NCBI RefSeq assembly: GCF_001898315.1
Contig: NZ_MKTQ01000014.1
Span: 553,303 to 617,302 of the forward strand
Length of the DNA: 64,000 nt
DNA from: Microbacterium sp. 70-16
GTDB taxonomy: Bacteria; Actinomycetota; Actinomycetes; Actinomycetales; Microbacteriaceae
Reading direction: 5' to 3'
In this document: positions 40,653 to 50,218 of the stretch, piece after piece
Position numbering within the stretch: the first letter of the stretch is position 1
How the letters are laid out: each line of letters opens with the position of its first letter
The notes under the pieces: generated by a model
Database searches by the model: none
Told to the model about the DNA's origin: nothing
The model's input: only the letters and a program-made list of their open reading frames with translations
Program-made: the position numbers and the translations under genes

Positions 40653-40685
40653 CGCGCGGGCGCGGGCGCCGAAACACCGCGTCCC

Positions 40686-40691
40686 TAGCGT
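40686..40691 (+). promoter_or_regulatory. -10 element of narK
   Basis: TAGCGT, giving a leader of roughly 30 nt with a CAGGAG ribosome site before ATG 40726. No recognisable -35, consistent with activator dependence. Confidence 0.4.
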
Positions 40692-40725
40692 GTGGGTAAC
40701 GTCCGAGCCCACCCCAGGAGTCGTC

Positions 40726-42123
40726 ATGACCACGAGCGTCACCCCTGCTGCACCACCGGCCGCACCCGCCCTCACCCATCGCCCGGGCCGCTGGATCGAC
40801 GGCTGGAACCCCGAGGACAACGCCTTCTGGAACAGCGCGGGTCGCGCGATCGCGCGGCGCAACCTCGGCTGGTCGATCTTCGCCGAGTTCCTCGGCTTCA
40901 TCATCTGGCAGCTGTGGAGCATCGTCGTCGTGATGCTGCCCGGTGCCGGGTTCACGCTCGAGAGCTCGCAGCTGTTCTGGCTCATCTCGCTGCCGAGCCT
41001 CGTCGGCGCGACGCTGCGGTTCCCGTACACGTTCATGGTCGCCCTCGTCGGCGGTCGCAACTGGACGATCATCTCGGCCGCCCTGCTGCTGATCCCCGCC
41101 GTGTTGCTGGGCGTCGTCGTCGCCAACCCCGAGACGCCGTTCGGCGTGCTGCTGCTGGTCGCGGCGCTCGCGGGTGTCGGCGGCGGCAACTTCGCGAGCT
41201 CGATGGCGAACATCACCTACTTCTTCCCGCAGCGCGAGAAGGGCTGGGCGCTCGGACTGAACGCGGCCGGCGGCAACCTCGGCACGTCGGTCGCGCAGTT
41301 CGCCGTGCCGATCGTCGTCACGATCGGCGCCGGCACGACCCTCAACCTGTCGCTCGCCGGCTGGATGTGGATCCCGCTGATCCTGGTGGCGATCTGGGGC
41401 GCGTGGCGGTACATGGACAACCTGTCGTCGGCGAAGGCTGACTTCGCCGGCTCTGCCGCGGCGCTGCGCCAGCCCCACCTGTGGCTCATGTCGCTGCTGT
41501 ACATCGGTACGTTCGGGTCGTTCATCGGCTTCGCGAGCGTGTTCCCGAAGCTCATCGCCGACCAGTTCCCCGAGTACTCGACGTTCCAGGTCGGCCAGGC
41601 ATCCCTCACGCTCGCCTTCCTCGGTGCGCTCGTCGGCTCGCTCGCACGCCCCTACGGCGGCAAGCTCGCCGACCGTGTCGGCGGTGCCCGCATCACGGTC
41701 GCGGCGTTCGCCGTCATGGCACTCGGCGCGCTGACCCTCGTGTGGATCCTGCCGCTGCACAACTTCTGGCTGTACCTGGGGTGCTTCCTCGTGCTGTTCG
41801 CCGCGACGGGCGTGGGTAACGGGTCGACGTACCGCATGATTCCGACGATCTTCGCGGCCCGCGCCGTCGCCCACGGCGTGCAGCCCGGCACACCCGAGGC
41901 CGCCGCGATGCAGCGCACGTCGGCGGCGTCGCTCGGGATCATCTCGGCGATCGGCGCGTACGGCGGGTTCCTCGTGCCGCAGGTGCTCAACCTGTCGCAG
42001 CAGGCGACAGGCGGCTACTCGGCCGCGTTCATCGGCTTCGTCGTCGGCTACGCCGCGCTGCTCGCCCTGACGGTCGCGATGTACCTCGTGCCGCGTGCGT
42101 CGCTCGGGCGTCAGCGCATCTGA
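40726..42123 (+). CDS. NarK-type nitrate/nitrite transporter
   Basis: 465-residue MFS protein with about 12 helices. The nitrate signature GGGNFASSMANITYFFP and KGWALGLNAAGGNLGTSVAQ, and in the second half GGYSAAFIGFVVGYAALLALT, place it with NarK/NasA nitrate transporters. It begins with a Pro/Ala-rich tail. ATG 40726 follows CAGGAG at good spacing. It is convergent with the nitrate reductase fusion gene, so the pair forms an uptake-plus-reduction module, likely for nitrate assimilation. Possibly regulated by GlnR (site at 40626). Confidence 0.93.
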   Translation: MTTSVTPAAPPAAPALTHRPGRWIDGWNPEDNAFWNSAGRAIARRNLGWSIFAEFLGFIIWQLWSIVVVMLPGAGFTLESSQLFWLISLPSLVGATLRFPYTFMVALVGGRNWTIISAALLLIPAVLLGVVVANPETPFGVLLLVAALAGVGGGNFASSMANITYFFPQREKGWALGLNAAGGNLGTSVAQFAVPIVVTIGAGTTLNLSLAGWMWIPLILVAIWGAWRYMDNLSSAKADFAGSAAALRQPHLWLMSLLYIGTFGSFIGFASVFPKLIADQFPEYSTFQVGQASLTLAFLGALVGSLARPYGGKLADRVGGARITVAAFAVMALGALTLVWILPLHNFWLYLGCFLVLFAATGVGNGSTYRMIPTIFAARAVAHGVQPGTPEAAAMQRTSAASLGIISAIGAYGGFLVPQVLNLSQQATGGYSAAFIGFVVGYAALLALTVAMYLVPRASLGRQRI

Positions 42124-42142
42124 CGCCCGCGGTCATTACGCG

Positions 42143-42174
42143 CAGCGCCGCTCACCGCAGGGTGGGCGGCGCTG
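42143..42174. terminator. Hairpin between convergent narK and nitrate reductase
   Basis: Perfect 9-bp stem CAGCGCCGC/GCGGCGCTG with a 14-nt loop, 20 nt after the narK stop. No T-run, so termination is plausible but not certain. The rest of the gap to 42294 is CGCG-rich, with no ORF I can support. Confidence 0.45.
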
Positions 42175-42294
42175 CTGCGTTGCGGTGCGCGCCCGCAACG
42201 CGGCAGCATGCGCGGCAACACACGCCCGCGCGACCGCGCGTCGGCACGCCACGCGACCCCACACCGCGCGGCAGCACCCGCGACAACGCGCGAA

Positions 42295-45200
42295 TCAGTA
42301 CACGTCGCGCGCGTAGCGACCGGATGCCGCAAGCTCGGACCGGTACTCGACCGCCGCGTCTTCGCTCAGCCCGCCGTGGCGGCGGATGATGTCGAGCAGC
42401 GTCGCGTCGACGTCGGTCGCCATGCGCGCGGCATCCCCGCACACGTACACGTGGGCGCCGTCGCCGAGCCAGCGCCACAGCTCGGCGCCGTGCTCGATCA
42501 TGCGGTCCTGCACGTAGATCTTCTGCCGCTGGTCGCGCGAGAACGCGAGGTCGAGCCGCGTGAGCACGCCATCGTCGTGCAGGTCGGTGAGCTCGTCGCG
42601 GTAATAGAAGTCGCTCGCCTCGTGCTGCTCGCCGAAGAACAGCCAGTTGCGGCCCGTGTGGCCGTCGGCGCGGCGGTCGTGCAGAAACCCGCGGAAGGGT
42701 GCGACGCCCGTGCCGGGGCCGATCATGATCGCGGGAGCCGTGCCGTCTTCGGGCGGGCGGAAGTGCGGTGAGCGCTGCAGGAACACCGGGGCCTCCTGCG
42801 CCCGGTCGGCGAGGAACGTCGAGCACAGCCCGCCGCGCTCGCGCCCGCGCTCGGTGCGGAAGCGCACGACCGACACCGTCAGCTGCACTTCACCGGGGTC
42901 GGTCTTGGGGCTCGACGAGATCGAGTACTGGCGCGGCTGCAGCCGCCGCAGCACCAAGACCCATTCGTCGGGCTCTGCCCGCATCGGGAACTCGTGCACG
43001 ACGTCGATCGCCTGCATGCTCCAGAGGAACTGCTCGAGCTTGGTCTTGTTCTCGCGCCGCAGGAGGGTCTCCAGACGCGAATCGCGGCTGCGGTCAGCGA
43101 CGAGCGCGAGGAACTCCGGCGTGACGCGCGTGATGTCGAGCCGGGTGCGCAGCGCGTCGATGAGGGTGTGCTCCTGCCCGTCGACGTCGACGATCGCGTA
43201 CGGGGCGGATGCCGTGGCGGTCAGCCACTCGTTCACGAGCGCGTCGGCGTTGACGCACACGACGCCGAGCGCATCGCCCGCGGCGTACGTCGCGCCGGTG
43301 CCGCTCAGGTCGAAGCCGAGCTGGCGCACCTCCTTGCTCGAGCCGGTGCCGCTCAGCAGCACGTTGCGCACGAGCGCCGCCCGCACGGGGTTGCTGCGGG
43401 TGAACAGCCGGCGCGTCGCCGGCGGGGCGGCGGGGGTGGCGGGGGTGGCGGGAACCGCAGTATCCGTCGCACCCGCACCCGTCGCGAGCAGCCCCGCGAC
43501 GGTCTCGATCCAGGAGGCGGCGGATGCCTCGAAGTCGGGTTCGCAGTCCACCCGCTCGAGCAGTGCGGTCGCGCCGAGCTGCCCGAGGCGCTCGTCGAGG
43601 CTGCGGCCGTGGCCGCAGAAGTCGTCGTAGCTCGAGTCGCCGAGGGCGAGCACGGCGTAGCGCAGGCCCGCGAGGCCCGGCGCGTCGTCGGCGGCCAACT
43701 CGTCCCACAGTCCCGATCCGTTGTCGGGCGGTCCGCCGTCACCGAAGGTCGACGTGATCACGAGCAGCTGCTGCGTCGCGGCGAGATCCGCGACGTGGAT
43801 GCCACACATGTCGGCCGTCCGCACCGGCACGCCGCGCGCCTGCAGCGCCGCCGCGCAGGCCGTCGCGACCTCCTCCGCGTTGCCGGTCTGCGAGGCCCAC
43901 AGCACGGTCACGGGCACGCCGCCGGAGGCGCCCTCCGCGGCGTCCGCAGCGCCCCCAGGCAGGGAAGGCAACCCAGGCAACGCGGGCAACTCGACCCGTG
44001 AGTAGCCGCCGGCCAGCAGCCCTTCGAACCAGGCGCGAGCCTCCGCCCCGAGCGGGGCGGCCGGCGGCAGCGCTGGCGCCGTCCCCGGCGCCGGCGGCGC
44101 GGCGGCCAGGGCCGCGAGGAATCCGGCGATGTAGCTCCGCTCGGCGCCGGCGAGCACGGGCACGGCCGTCAGGTCGATTCCGGCGGCTGCCACGACGGCA
44201 TCCAGCGACACCGCGGCACCCGCCTCGACCGGCGCGGCCACCGGCGCAACCGCCTCGGGCGCGGGGCCCACGCGCCGCACCGCGACGGCGGCGTACTTGA
44301 ACTCGGGCTGCAGCGACGCGGGGTCGACGGCGTCGCTCGTGACGGCGTTGACGGTGAGGTCGGCCCCGTGCTCGTCGTTCCAGTGGAACGGAGCGAACAG
44401 GCCGCCGGGGCGCACGCGGTCGGTGACGACGGCCGACAGCACGACACGCCCGCGGCGTGACGCCACCTCGACCTGGTCGCCGTCGGCGATGCCGTGCGCG
44501 GCGGCATCGTCGGGGTGGATCTCGACGAAGGGATCCGGCGTCAGCTTCGCGAGCTTGCCGACCTTGCCGGTCTTGGTCATGGTGTGCCACTGGTGCTGCA
44601 GCCGGCCCGTGTTGAGGATCCACGGGTGGTCGTCGTCGGGCAGCTCGGCCGGGTCCAGATGCGGGCGCGCGAGGAACTGCGCGCGGCGCGACGGGGTCGC
44701 GAAGGCGAGCCGCGGAGTCACCCCCGAGGCATCCGTGAACAGTGACTGACTGACGCCGTCGTTGACGTAGCGGATCGGATGCCGTTCGGCGTCGTCACCC
44801 GGCGGGGCGGGCCACTGCACGGGTCCGCGCCGCAGTCGCTCATAGCTGATGCCGCGCATGTCCCAGCCGGTCTGCGGGTTCCAGAAGCGGCGGATCTCGT
44901 CGAAGACCTCTTCGCTCGAGGCGAAGTCGAAGCCGTCGGCGTAGCCCATCGCGCGCGCGATGCGGCAGATGAGCAGCCAGTCCGGCTCGGCCTGCCCCGG
45001 CGGTTCGGCGGCGCGGTGCACCAGGTTCACGGTGCGATCGCTGCCGACCGTCACCCCGTCCGATTCGATCCACAGCGTCGCCGGCAGCACCACGTCGGCG
45101 TACGCCGCCGTCGCGGTGCTCGCGTAGACATCCTGCACGAGGACGAACTCGGCGGCTTCGAGGCCCGCGATCACCGTGCCGCGATTGGCGACCGTGGCCA

Positions 45201-46455
45201 CCGGATTCGTGCAGATGATCCACGCCGCCTTGATCTGACCGTCCGCCATCGCGCGGAACATGTCGATCGTCCCGGTGCCGCTCTCGGCGCGAATGCTGCC
45301 GGACGGCAGCCCCCAGATCTCCTCGACGACCGCGCGATCGTCAGCCGAGAACACGGCCCGCTGCCCGGGCAACCCCGGGCCCATGTATCCCATCTCACGG
45401 CCGCCCATCGCGTTGGGCTGCCCCGTGAGCGAGAACGGGCCGCTGCCGGGGCGGCAGATGGCGCCCGTCGCGAGGTGCAGGTTGCAGATCGCGTTCGTGC
45501 TCCACGTGCCGTGCGTGGACTGGTTCAGACCCATCGTCCACAGGGTCATCCACTCGCCGGCCTCGCCGATCCACTGGGCCGCCGTGCGGATGTCCGCTTC
45601 CGGGATGCCCGTGATCTCGGCGACCCGCGCAGGCGGATAGTCGGCGAGCAGGTCGGCCATCGCGTCCCACCCCTCGGTGTGCTCCGCGATGAAGTCCTCG
45701 TCGATGTGACCGCCGGCGACAAGCAGGTGCAGCAGGCCGTTGAGCAGCGCGAGGTCGGTGCCGGGGCGGATCTGCAGGAACAGGTCGGCGCGCTCGGCGG
45801 TCGCGGTGCGCCGCGGATCGACGACGATCAGCCGCGCACCCTGCTTGAGCCGGTCGGCCATGCGCAGGAACAGGATCGGGTGGCAGTCGGCCATGTTCGA
45901 CCCGATGACGAAGAACAGGTCGGATGCCTCGAAGTCCTCGTACGACCCGGGAGGGCCGTCCGCACCGAGCGACTGCTTGTACCCGGTGCCCGCCGAGGCC
46001 ATGCACAGGCGCGAGTTCGACTCGATGTGCAGCCCGCGCAGGTAGCCCTTGACCAGCTTGTTCGACAGGTACTGCGCCTCGATCGACATCTGACCCGAGA
46101 CGTACAGCGCGAGGGCATCCGGCCCATGCTCGTCGACGATCGCGCGCAGTCTCGCCCCGGCATCCCGCACGGCGTCGTCGACGTCCGTCGCAATCGGGTC
46201 CGCACCCCGCGCGGGGCGCACGAGCGCCGTCTCGGCGCGGCCGGGAGTGCGCATGAGCTCGACGTGGGTCGCACCCTTCGTGCACAGCCGGCCCGCGTTG
46301 GTCGGGTGCGCCTTGTCGCCGACGGCGCGCGCGGGGGCGCCGTCGGGCCCGGGCGTGACGACGATGCCGCAGCCGACACCGCAGTACGAGCACACGGTGC
46401 GGTGCTCCTGCGGCGGCGCCGCGGGAGCCGCCGAGACCTCACCCGTCGGTGCCAC
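42295..46455 (-). CDS. Assimilatory nitrate reductase fused to CysJ-type diflavin reductase
   Basis: 1386-residue cytoplasmic fusion. N-terminal molybdopterin oxidoreductase of NasC/NapA type (about 1-725): [4Fe-4S] cysteines 22, 25, 29 and 58; Mo ligand Cys151 in [19 protein letters not shown]; tail domain ending [13 protein letters not shown] linker (726-845) contains an YIAGFLAAL...FEGLLAGG stretch like the CysJ N-terminus. Then flavodoxin ([15 protein letters not shown], about 848-985), FAD domain (RQYSISSSP about 1173), NADPH domain ([14 protein letters not shown] about 1243) and C-terminal YARDVY. It would reduce nitrate to nitrite with electrons from NADPH through FAD, FMN and the cluster in one chain. 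GTG 46455. No nitrite reductase in the window. This architecture is known in actinobacteria. Confidence 0.93.
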   Translation of the reverse strand: MAPTGEVSAAPAAPPQEHRTVCSYCGVGCGIVVTPGPDGAPARAVGDKAHPTNAGRLCTKGATHVELMRTPGRAETALVRPARGADPIATDVDDAVRDAGARLRAIVDEHGPDALALYVSGQMSIEAQYLSNKLVKGYLRGLHIESNSRLCMASAGTGYKQSLGADGPPGSYEDFEASDLFFVIGSNMADCHPILFLRMADRLKQGARLIVVDPRRTATAERADLFLQIRPGTDLALLNGLLHLLVAGGHIDEDFIAEHTEGWDAMADLLADYPPARVAEITGIPEADIRTAAQWIGEAGEWMTLWTMGLNQSTHGTWSTNAICNLHLATGAICRPGSGPFSLTGQPNAMGGREMGYMGPGLPGQRAVFSADDRAVVEEIWGLPSGSIRAESGTGTIDMFRAMADGQIKAAWIICTNPVATVANRGTVIAGLEAAEFVLVQDVYASTATAAYADVVLPATLWIESDGVTVGSDRTVNLVHRAAEPPGQAEPDWLLICRIARAMGYADGFDFASSEEVFDEIRRFWNPQTGWDMRGISYERLRRGPVQWPAPPGDDAERHPIRYVNDGVSQSLFTDASGVTPRLAFATPSRRAQFLARPHLDPAELPDDDHPWILNTGRLQHQWHTMTKTGKVGKLAKLTPDPFVEIHPDDAAAHGIADGDQVEVASRRGRVVLSAVVTDRVRPGGLFAPFHWNDEHGADLTVNAVTSDAVDPASLQPEFKYAAVAVRRVGPAPEAVAPVAAPVEAGAAVSLDAVVAAAGIDLTAVPVLAGAERSYIAGFLAALAAAPPAPGTAPALPPAAPLGAEARAWFEGLLAGGYSRVELPALPGLPSLPGGAADAAEGASGGVPVTVLWASQTGNAEEVATACAAALQARGVPVRTADMCGIHVADLAATQQLLVITSTFGDGGPPDNGSGLWDELAADDAPGLAGLRYAVLALGDSSYDDFCGHGRSLDERLGQLGATALLERVDCEPDFEASAASWIETVAGLLATGAGATDTAVPATPATPAAPPATRRLFTRSNPVRAALVRNVLLSGTGSSKEVRQLGFDLSGTGATYAAGDALGVVCVNADALVNEWLTATASAPYAIVDVDGQEHTLIDALRTRLDITRVTPEFLALVADRSRDSRLETLLRRENKTKLEQFLWSMQAIDVVHEFPMRAEPDEWVLVLRRLQPRQYSISSSPKTDPGEVQLTVSVVRFRTERGRERGGLCSTFLADRAQEAPVFLQRSPHFRPPEDGTAPAIMIGPGTGVAPFRGFLHDRRADGHTGRNWLFFGEQHEASDFYYRDELTDLHDDGVLTRLDLAFSRDQRQKIYVQDRMIEHGAELWRWLGDGAHVYVCGDAARMATDVDATLLDIIRRHGGLSEDAAVEYRSELAASGRYARDVY

Positions 46456-46488
46456 ATTCCGATGATGCGCGGCCGAGATTCCGCCGTG

Positions 46489-46515
46489 CTTCCGAACGTG
46501 TTACCCGAAGGTCAC
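46489..46515 (-). promoter_or_regulatory. GlnR-like triple half-site upstream of nitrate reductase
   Basis: On the minus strand: GTGAC-n6-GTAAC-n6-GGAAG, with 11-bp spacing, ending 34 bases before the GTG. Two half-sites match GTnAC and the middle also matches GaAAC at four of five positions. Same arrangement as at 40626-40652. GlnR binding is inference. Confidence 0.5.
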
Positions 46516-46551
46516 ATCCTGCTCACACGCGAGGGCAGAGTGGAGTGAGGT

Positions 46552-47154
46552 TCAGTCTTCCGCGGCGACGTCTGCCGCGGTCTCGTCGTCGGGCTCCGCG
46601 GGCAGTTCTTCGAACAGACCCGCGGGCGGCGTGACGATGACGCGTCCGGCGGCGAGATCGACCTCGGGGACGATCGCCTTGACGAACGGCACGAGGATCT
46701 CGGCGTCGGCGTCGCCGCCGGAGGGACGCACGATCAGCAGGTCCTGCGCCGGGAAGTGGTCGACGCGCACGACGCGGCCGACGGTCACGCCCTCGCGCAC
46801 GACATCGAGGCCGACGAGCTGGTGATCGAACCAGGCGTCGTCCTCGGCGGGCGCGGCGTCGTCCTGGTCGATCCAGAGGATCGCGCGCACGAGCGACTCC
46901 GCGCCGTCGCGGTCGTCGATGTCCTCGAAGAAGACGACGGGGTGCGTGTTCATCCAGCGGAACTCCCGCACCGTCACGGTCTTGCCGTGCCACGGGGATG
47001 CCGCCGGGACCTGCAGCGTGAACACCGCGCCGGGGACGAAACGCCCGTCCGGGTCGTCGGTGTACAGCTCGAGTTTGAGGGCGCCCTTCAGGCCATGGGC
47101 CTTGACGAGGCGCCCGACGCGCAGCTGATTGCGCGTCGGTTCTGCCGAGGCCAT
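46552..47154 (-). CDS. rimM: Ribosome maturation factor RimM
   Basis: 200-residue factor needed for late 30S assembly, binding S19. The N-terminal barrel (QLRVGRLVKAHGLKGALKLEL) and PRC-barrel domain (HQLVGLDVVREGVTVGRVVRV, DLLIVRP, ILVPFVKAIVPEVDLAAGRV) are clear. It ends with an acidic tail. ATG 47154 starts 1 nt after the KhpA stop, so rpsP-khpA-rimM are one operon. In many genomes trmD follows directly; here the nitrate reductase gene intervenes. Confidence 0.95.
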   Translation of the reverse strand: MASAEPTRNQLRVGRLVKAHGLKGALKLELYTDDPDGRFVPGAVFTLQVPAASPWHGKTVTVREFRWMNTHPVVFFEDIDDRDGAESLVRAILWIDQDDAAPAEDDAWFDHQLVGLDVVREGVTVGRVVRVDHFPAQDLLIVRPSGGDADAEILVPFVKAIVPEVDLAAGRVIVTPPAGLFEELPAEPDDETAADVAAED

Positions 47155-47155
47155 C

Positions 47156-47386
47156 TCAGTCGTCCGCGACGTCGACGCGCACGCGGCGGCCGTCGGCGAG
47201 CGCGGTCACAAGGGTGCGCAGGGCCTTGGCCGTGCGGCCGCCGCGCCCGATGACCCGACCCCGGTCGTCGGGGTGCACGCGCACCTCGAGGACGTCACCG
47301 CGAGGCGACGTGGAGGAACGGATGGTGACATCGTCCGGGTGATCGACGATCCCCTTGACGATGTGCTCGAGCGCGGCGGACAGCAA
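47156..47386 (-). CDS. KH-domain RNA-binding protein KhpA
   Basis: 76-residue single KH-domain protein (KhpA/YlqC family). HIVKGIVDHPDDV, then VHPDDRGRVIGRGGRTAKALRTLV with the GxxG loop (GRGG), define the RNA-binding surface. It binds many RNAs and influences cell division genes in other bacteria. A TTG start at 47386 is used because it begins the family sequence LSAALEHIV 4 nt after the rpsP stop; no better start is available. Middle gene of rpsP-khpA-rimM. Confidence 0.9.
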   Translation of the reverse strand: MLSAALEHIVKGIVDHPDDVTIRSSTSPRGDVLEVRVHPDDRGRVIGRGGRTAKALRTLVTALADGRRVRVDVADD

Positions 47387-47390
47387 GGTC

Positions 47391-47825
47391 TTACTCGGCG
47401 TCGGTCTGCTCGGCGTCGGCCGCGGGGGCCTCGACCTCGTCAGCAGCCTCGGCGACGGGCTCTTCGGCCTTCTTCTCGACCTTGGGCTTGATGACCGACT
47501 TCTTCGCGGCGTCGACCTGGAACTCGCCCTTGTCTTCGGCGGTCTTCACGGTCGAGACAGCGTTCTTGTCGCCCTTGAACTTGCCCCAGTCGCCCGTGAG
47601 CTTGAGCAGCGCGGTGACCTGCTCGGTCGGCTGGGCGCCGACCGACAGCCAGTACTGGGCGCGGTCGGAGTCGATCTTGATGACCGAGGGCTCCTCGGTC
47701 GGGTGGTACTGACCGATCTCCTCGATGACGCGACCGTCGCGCTTGGTGCGCGAGTCGGCGACGACGATGCGGTAGTAGGGCGCACGGATCTTACCGAGGC
47801 GCTTGAGACGGATCTTGACAGCCAC
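47391..47825 (-). CDS. rpsP: 30S ribosomal protein S16
   Basis: 144-residue S16. [33 protein letters not shown] and [13 protein letters not shown] are standard. The C-terminal 60 residues form a Lys- then Glu/Ala-rich tail, as in other actinobacteria. GTG 47825 follows CAGGAGAATT; the open frame upstream is not coding. First gene of the rpsP-khpA-rimM operon. Confidence 0.97.
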   Translation of the reverse strand: MAVKIRLKRLGKIRAPYYRIVVADSRTKRDGRVIEEIGQYHPTEEPSVIKIDSDRAQYWLSVGAQPTEQVTALLKLTGDWGKFKGDKNAVSTVKTAEDKGEFQVDAAKKSVIKPKVEKKAEEPVAEAADEVEAPAADAEQTDAE

Positions 47826-48011
47826 AATTCTCCTGAATGGTGTGATGTGAGGTGATGAACGTCGCCTGGAGCGTGGGGTGCACACCCGGCGGAAGCTCTG
47901 CGGTGGACCGTTCGCCGCTGGATAGAGGGTCGAGCGGGTGGTCCAACCGTCCATTTTGCCAGATTGTTGCGGATGCCGCGAACCGGCGACGCCGATTGCG
48001 CGGGTGCGTGC

Positions 48012-48017
48012 CAGACT
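48012..48017 (+). promoter_or_regulatory. Possible -10 of the GCS2 gene
   Basis: CAGACT six bases before ATG 48024, one base off the TANNNT pattern seen elsewhere. The 198-nt gap from rpsP (47826-48023) shows no other feature apart from the rpsP ribosome site. Confidence 0.35.
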
Positions 48018-48023
48018 GACGCC

Positions 48024-49187
48024 ATGACGGTGCCGTTCGCGACCTCCGCCCGCTCGACCGTGGGACTCGAGTGGGAGCTCATGCTCGCCGACCGCGAGAG
48101 CGGCGACCTCGTCGGCCGTGCACCCGAGTTCCTGCCCGAACTGGAGGAGCGCACGGCGCTGGAGCGCTACACCGTGACCGGCGAGTTGCTGACGAACACG
48201 ATCGAGGTCACCAGCGGGATCGGCGACACCGTGGCATCCGCCGTCGATGACATCGCCGATGCGATCGCCGACGTGCGCACGCTCACGAACCCCGCCGCCG
48301 TCGAGCTGCTGTGCGCCGGCAGTCACCCGTTCGCGCAGTGGTACGACCAGCAGGTCACCGATAAGACGCGGTACCACACCCTCATCGAGCGGACGCAGTG
48401 GTGGGGGCGCAACATGATGATCTGGGGCATCCACGTGCACGTCGGCGTCGACGACGTCGACAAGGTGTTCCCGATCATCGGCGCCCTGTCGACCTACCTC
48501 CCCCACCTGCAGGCGCTGTCGGCGTCGAGTCCGTTCTGGGCGGGTGAGCGCACCGGCTACGCGTCGAACCGCGCGCTCGTCTTCCAGCAGCTGCCGACGG
48601 CTGGCCTGCCGTGGCCACTCGACGACTGGGCGCAGTACGAGTCGTACCTGCAGGACCTCATCCGCACGGGAGTGATCACCGACGGCACGGAGGTGCGCTG
48701 GGACATCCGCCCGGCACCGCGCTGGGGCACGATCGAGGTGCGGGCCTGCGACGGCATGTCGACGCTGCCCGAGCTCGCCGCCGTCGCGGCGCTCGTCCAG
48801 GTGCTCGTCGAGCACTTCTCACGCGAGCTCGACGAGGGGCGCACCCTCGAGCGTCTGCAGCCGTGGTTCGTGCGCGAGAACAAGTGGCGCGCGGCACGAT
48901 ACGGGCTGGATGCCCGTGTCATCGTCGACCGCGCCGGTACGCAGCGCCTCGTCACCGAGCACCTGCTCGAGACGATCGAGCAGCTGGCGCCGGTCGCGGC
49001 CGATCTGCACTGCGCGCGCGAGTTCGCCGGTCTCGAGCGCATCGTCGCTCAGGGTGCCAGCTACGCGCGGCAGGTCGTGGTGGCCGAGGCCGCCGACGGC
49101 GATCTGCGCGAAGTGGTGCACCACCTCATCCGCGAGTTCCGCAACGGCCCGACGCTGCGCGAGCATCTGGCCGACCCGGCCAACTGA
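48024..49187 (+). CDS. Carboxylate-amine ligase, YbdK/GCS2 family
   Basis: 387-residue glutamate-cysteine ligase 2-type enzyme. [18 protein letters not shown] starts the glutamate-binding region. [21 protein letters not shown] (in parts) is conserved, as are [11 protein letters not shown] and [18 protein letters not shown]. YbdK proteins have weak gamma-glutamylcysteine ligase activity in vitro. Microbacteria generally make mycothiol rather than glutathione, so the real product is uncertain. ATG 48024 is chosen over an upstream in-frame ATG because of the CAGACT hexamer six bases before it and the family N-terminus. Confidence 0.88.
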   Translation: MTVPFATSARSTVGLEWELMLADRESGDLVGRAPEFLPELEERTALERYTVTGELLTNTIEVTSGIGDTVASAVDDIADAIADVRTLTNPAAVELLCAGSHPFAQWYDQQVTDKTRYHTLIERTQWWGRNMMIWGIHVHVGVDDVDKVFPIIGALSTYLPHLQALSASSPFWAGERTGYASNRALVFQQLPTAGLPWPLDDWAQYESYLQDLIRTGVITDGTEVRWDIRPAPRWGTIEVRACDGMSTLPELAAVAALVQVLVEHFSRELDEGRTLERLQPWFVRENKWRAARYGLDARVIVDRAGTQRLVTEHLLETIEQLAPVAADLHCAREFAGLERIVAQGASYARQVVVAEAADGDLREVVHHLIREFRNGPTLREHLADPAN

Positions 49188-49200
49188 CCGCCGCGGCCGC

Positions 49201-50178
49201 TCAGTCCTCGAAGCCCTCCGGCACGGCGGAATCGGTGCCCGGGATGCCTTCGGCGGTGGCCTTCTTGTCGGCCATCGCGAGCAGGCGGCGGATGCGCCCC
49301 GCGACGGCATCCTTCGTCAGCGGCGGATCGGCGTGATGGCCGAGCTCGTCGAGACTCGCGTCGCGGTGCGCGAGACGCAGCTCGCCGGCTTCGCGCAGGT
49401 GCTCGGGCACCTCGTCGGCGAGGATCTCGAGCGCTCGCTCGACGCGCGCGCATGCCGCGACGGCGGCCTGAGCCGAGCGGCGCAGGTTGGCGTCGTCGAA
49501 GTTCACGAGGCGATTGACGCCGGCGCGCACCTCGCGGCGCTGACGCTGCTCTTCCCAGGCTCCCGCCATGCGCACGGCGCCCATCTCGGCAAGCGCCAGA
49601 CGGATCGCCTCGCCGTCGCGGACGACGACACGCGGCACGCCGCGCACCTCGCGGGCCTTCGCCGCGATGCCCAGGCGGTGCGCCGCGCCGACGAGCGCCA
49701 TCGCGGCCTCACCCGACGGGCAGGCGATCTCGAGCGCCGCGGAGCGGCCGGGGTCAGACAGGGTGCCGGCGGCGAGGAACGCACCGCGCCAGACGGCGGC
49801 GAGGTCGGGGCGCGCGCCCGTCGTGAGCTTGTTCGGCAGCCCGCGCACCGGGCGGCGGCGCTGGTCGAGCAGGCCGGTCTGCCGGGCGAGGGTCTCTCCC
49901 CCGTCGATGACGCGCACGGCGAACGAGCCGCCGGCGCGACCACCCGATGCCTGCACACGGTGCAGCTCAGGGCGCACGCCGTAGAGCTCCATGATGTCGC
50001 GGGCGACGCGGCGCGCCAGCAGATCCGACTCGAGTTCGGCCTCGACCGCGACGCGGCCGGCGATGGAGTGGAGGCCGCCCGAGAAGCGGAGGATCGCGGT
50101 CAACTCCGCCACTCGAGCCGTGGGACGAGGGTCGCGAACGGCGGCCAGCTCGGTCTTCACGTCAGCGGTAGGCGACAC
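49201..50178 (-). CDS. whiA: Sporulation/cell division regulator WhiA
   Basis: 325-residue WhiA, a DNA-binding protein with an N-terminal degenerate homing-endonuclease domain ([52 protein letters not shown]) and a C-terminal helix-turn-helix ([28 protein letters not shown], in parts). In Streptomyces it acts with WhiB at sporulation septation; in non-sporulators it affects division and metabolism. GTG 50178 follows GAAGGA at good spacing. Operon with rapZ and uvrC. The yvcK gene often found between rapZ and whiA is absent. Confidence 0.95.
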   Translation of the reverse strand: MSPTADVKTELAAVRDPRPTARVAELTAILRFSGGLHSIAGRVAVEAELESDLLARRVARDIMELYGVRPELHRVQASGGRAGGSFAVRVIDGGETLARQTGLLDQRRRPVRGLPNKLTTGARPDLAAVWRGAFLAAGTLSDPGRSAALEIACPSGEAAMALVGAAHRLGIAAKAREVRGVPRVVVRDGEAIRLALAEMGAVRMAGAWEEQRQRREVRAGVNRLVNFDDANLRRSAQAAVAACARVERALEILADEVPEHLREAGELRLAHRDASLDELGHHADPPLTKDAVAGRIRRLLAMADKKATAEGIPGTDSAVPEGFED

Positions 50179-50218
50179 AGCAATCCTTCGTGCGGGGGTC
50201 GGGGGACAAAGGAACAGC

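Noticed and set aside
42175..42294. CGCG-rich stretch as a repeat array or small gene
   Set aside because: Repeats are irregular and short, and the ORFs crossing it are Arg/Ala-rich shadows.
43421..43455. GGGGGTGGC repeats in the nitrate reductase fusion as a mobile element
   Set aside because: They simply encode a Pro/Ala/Thr linker between the flavodoxin and FAD domains.
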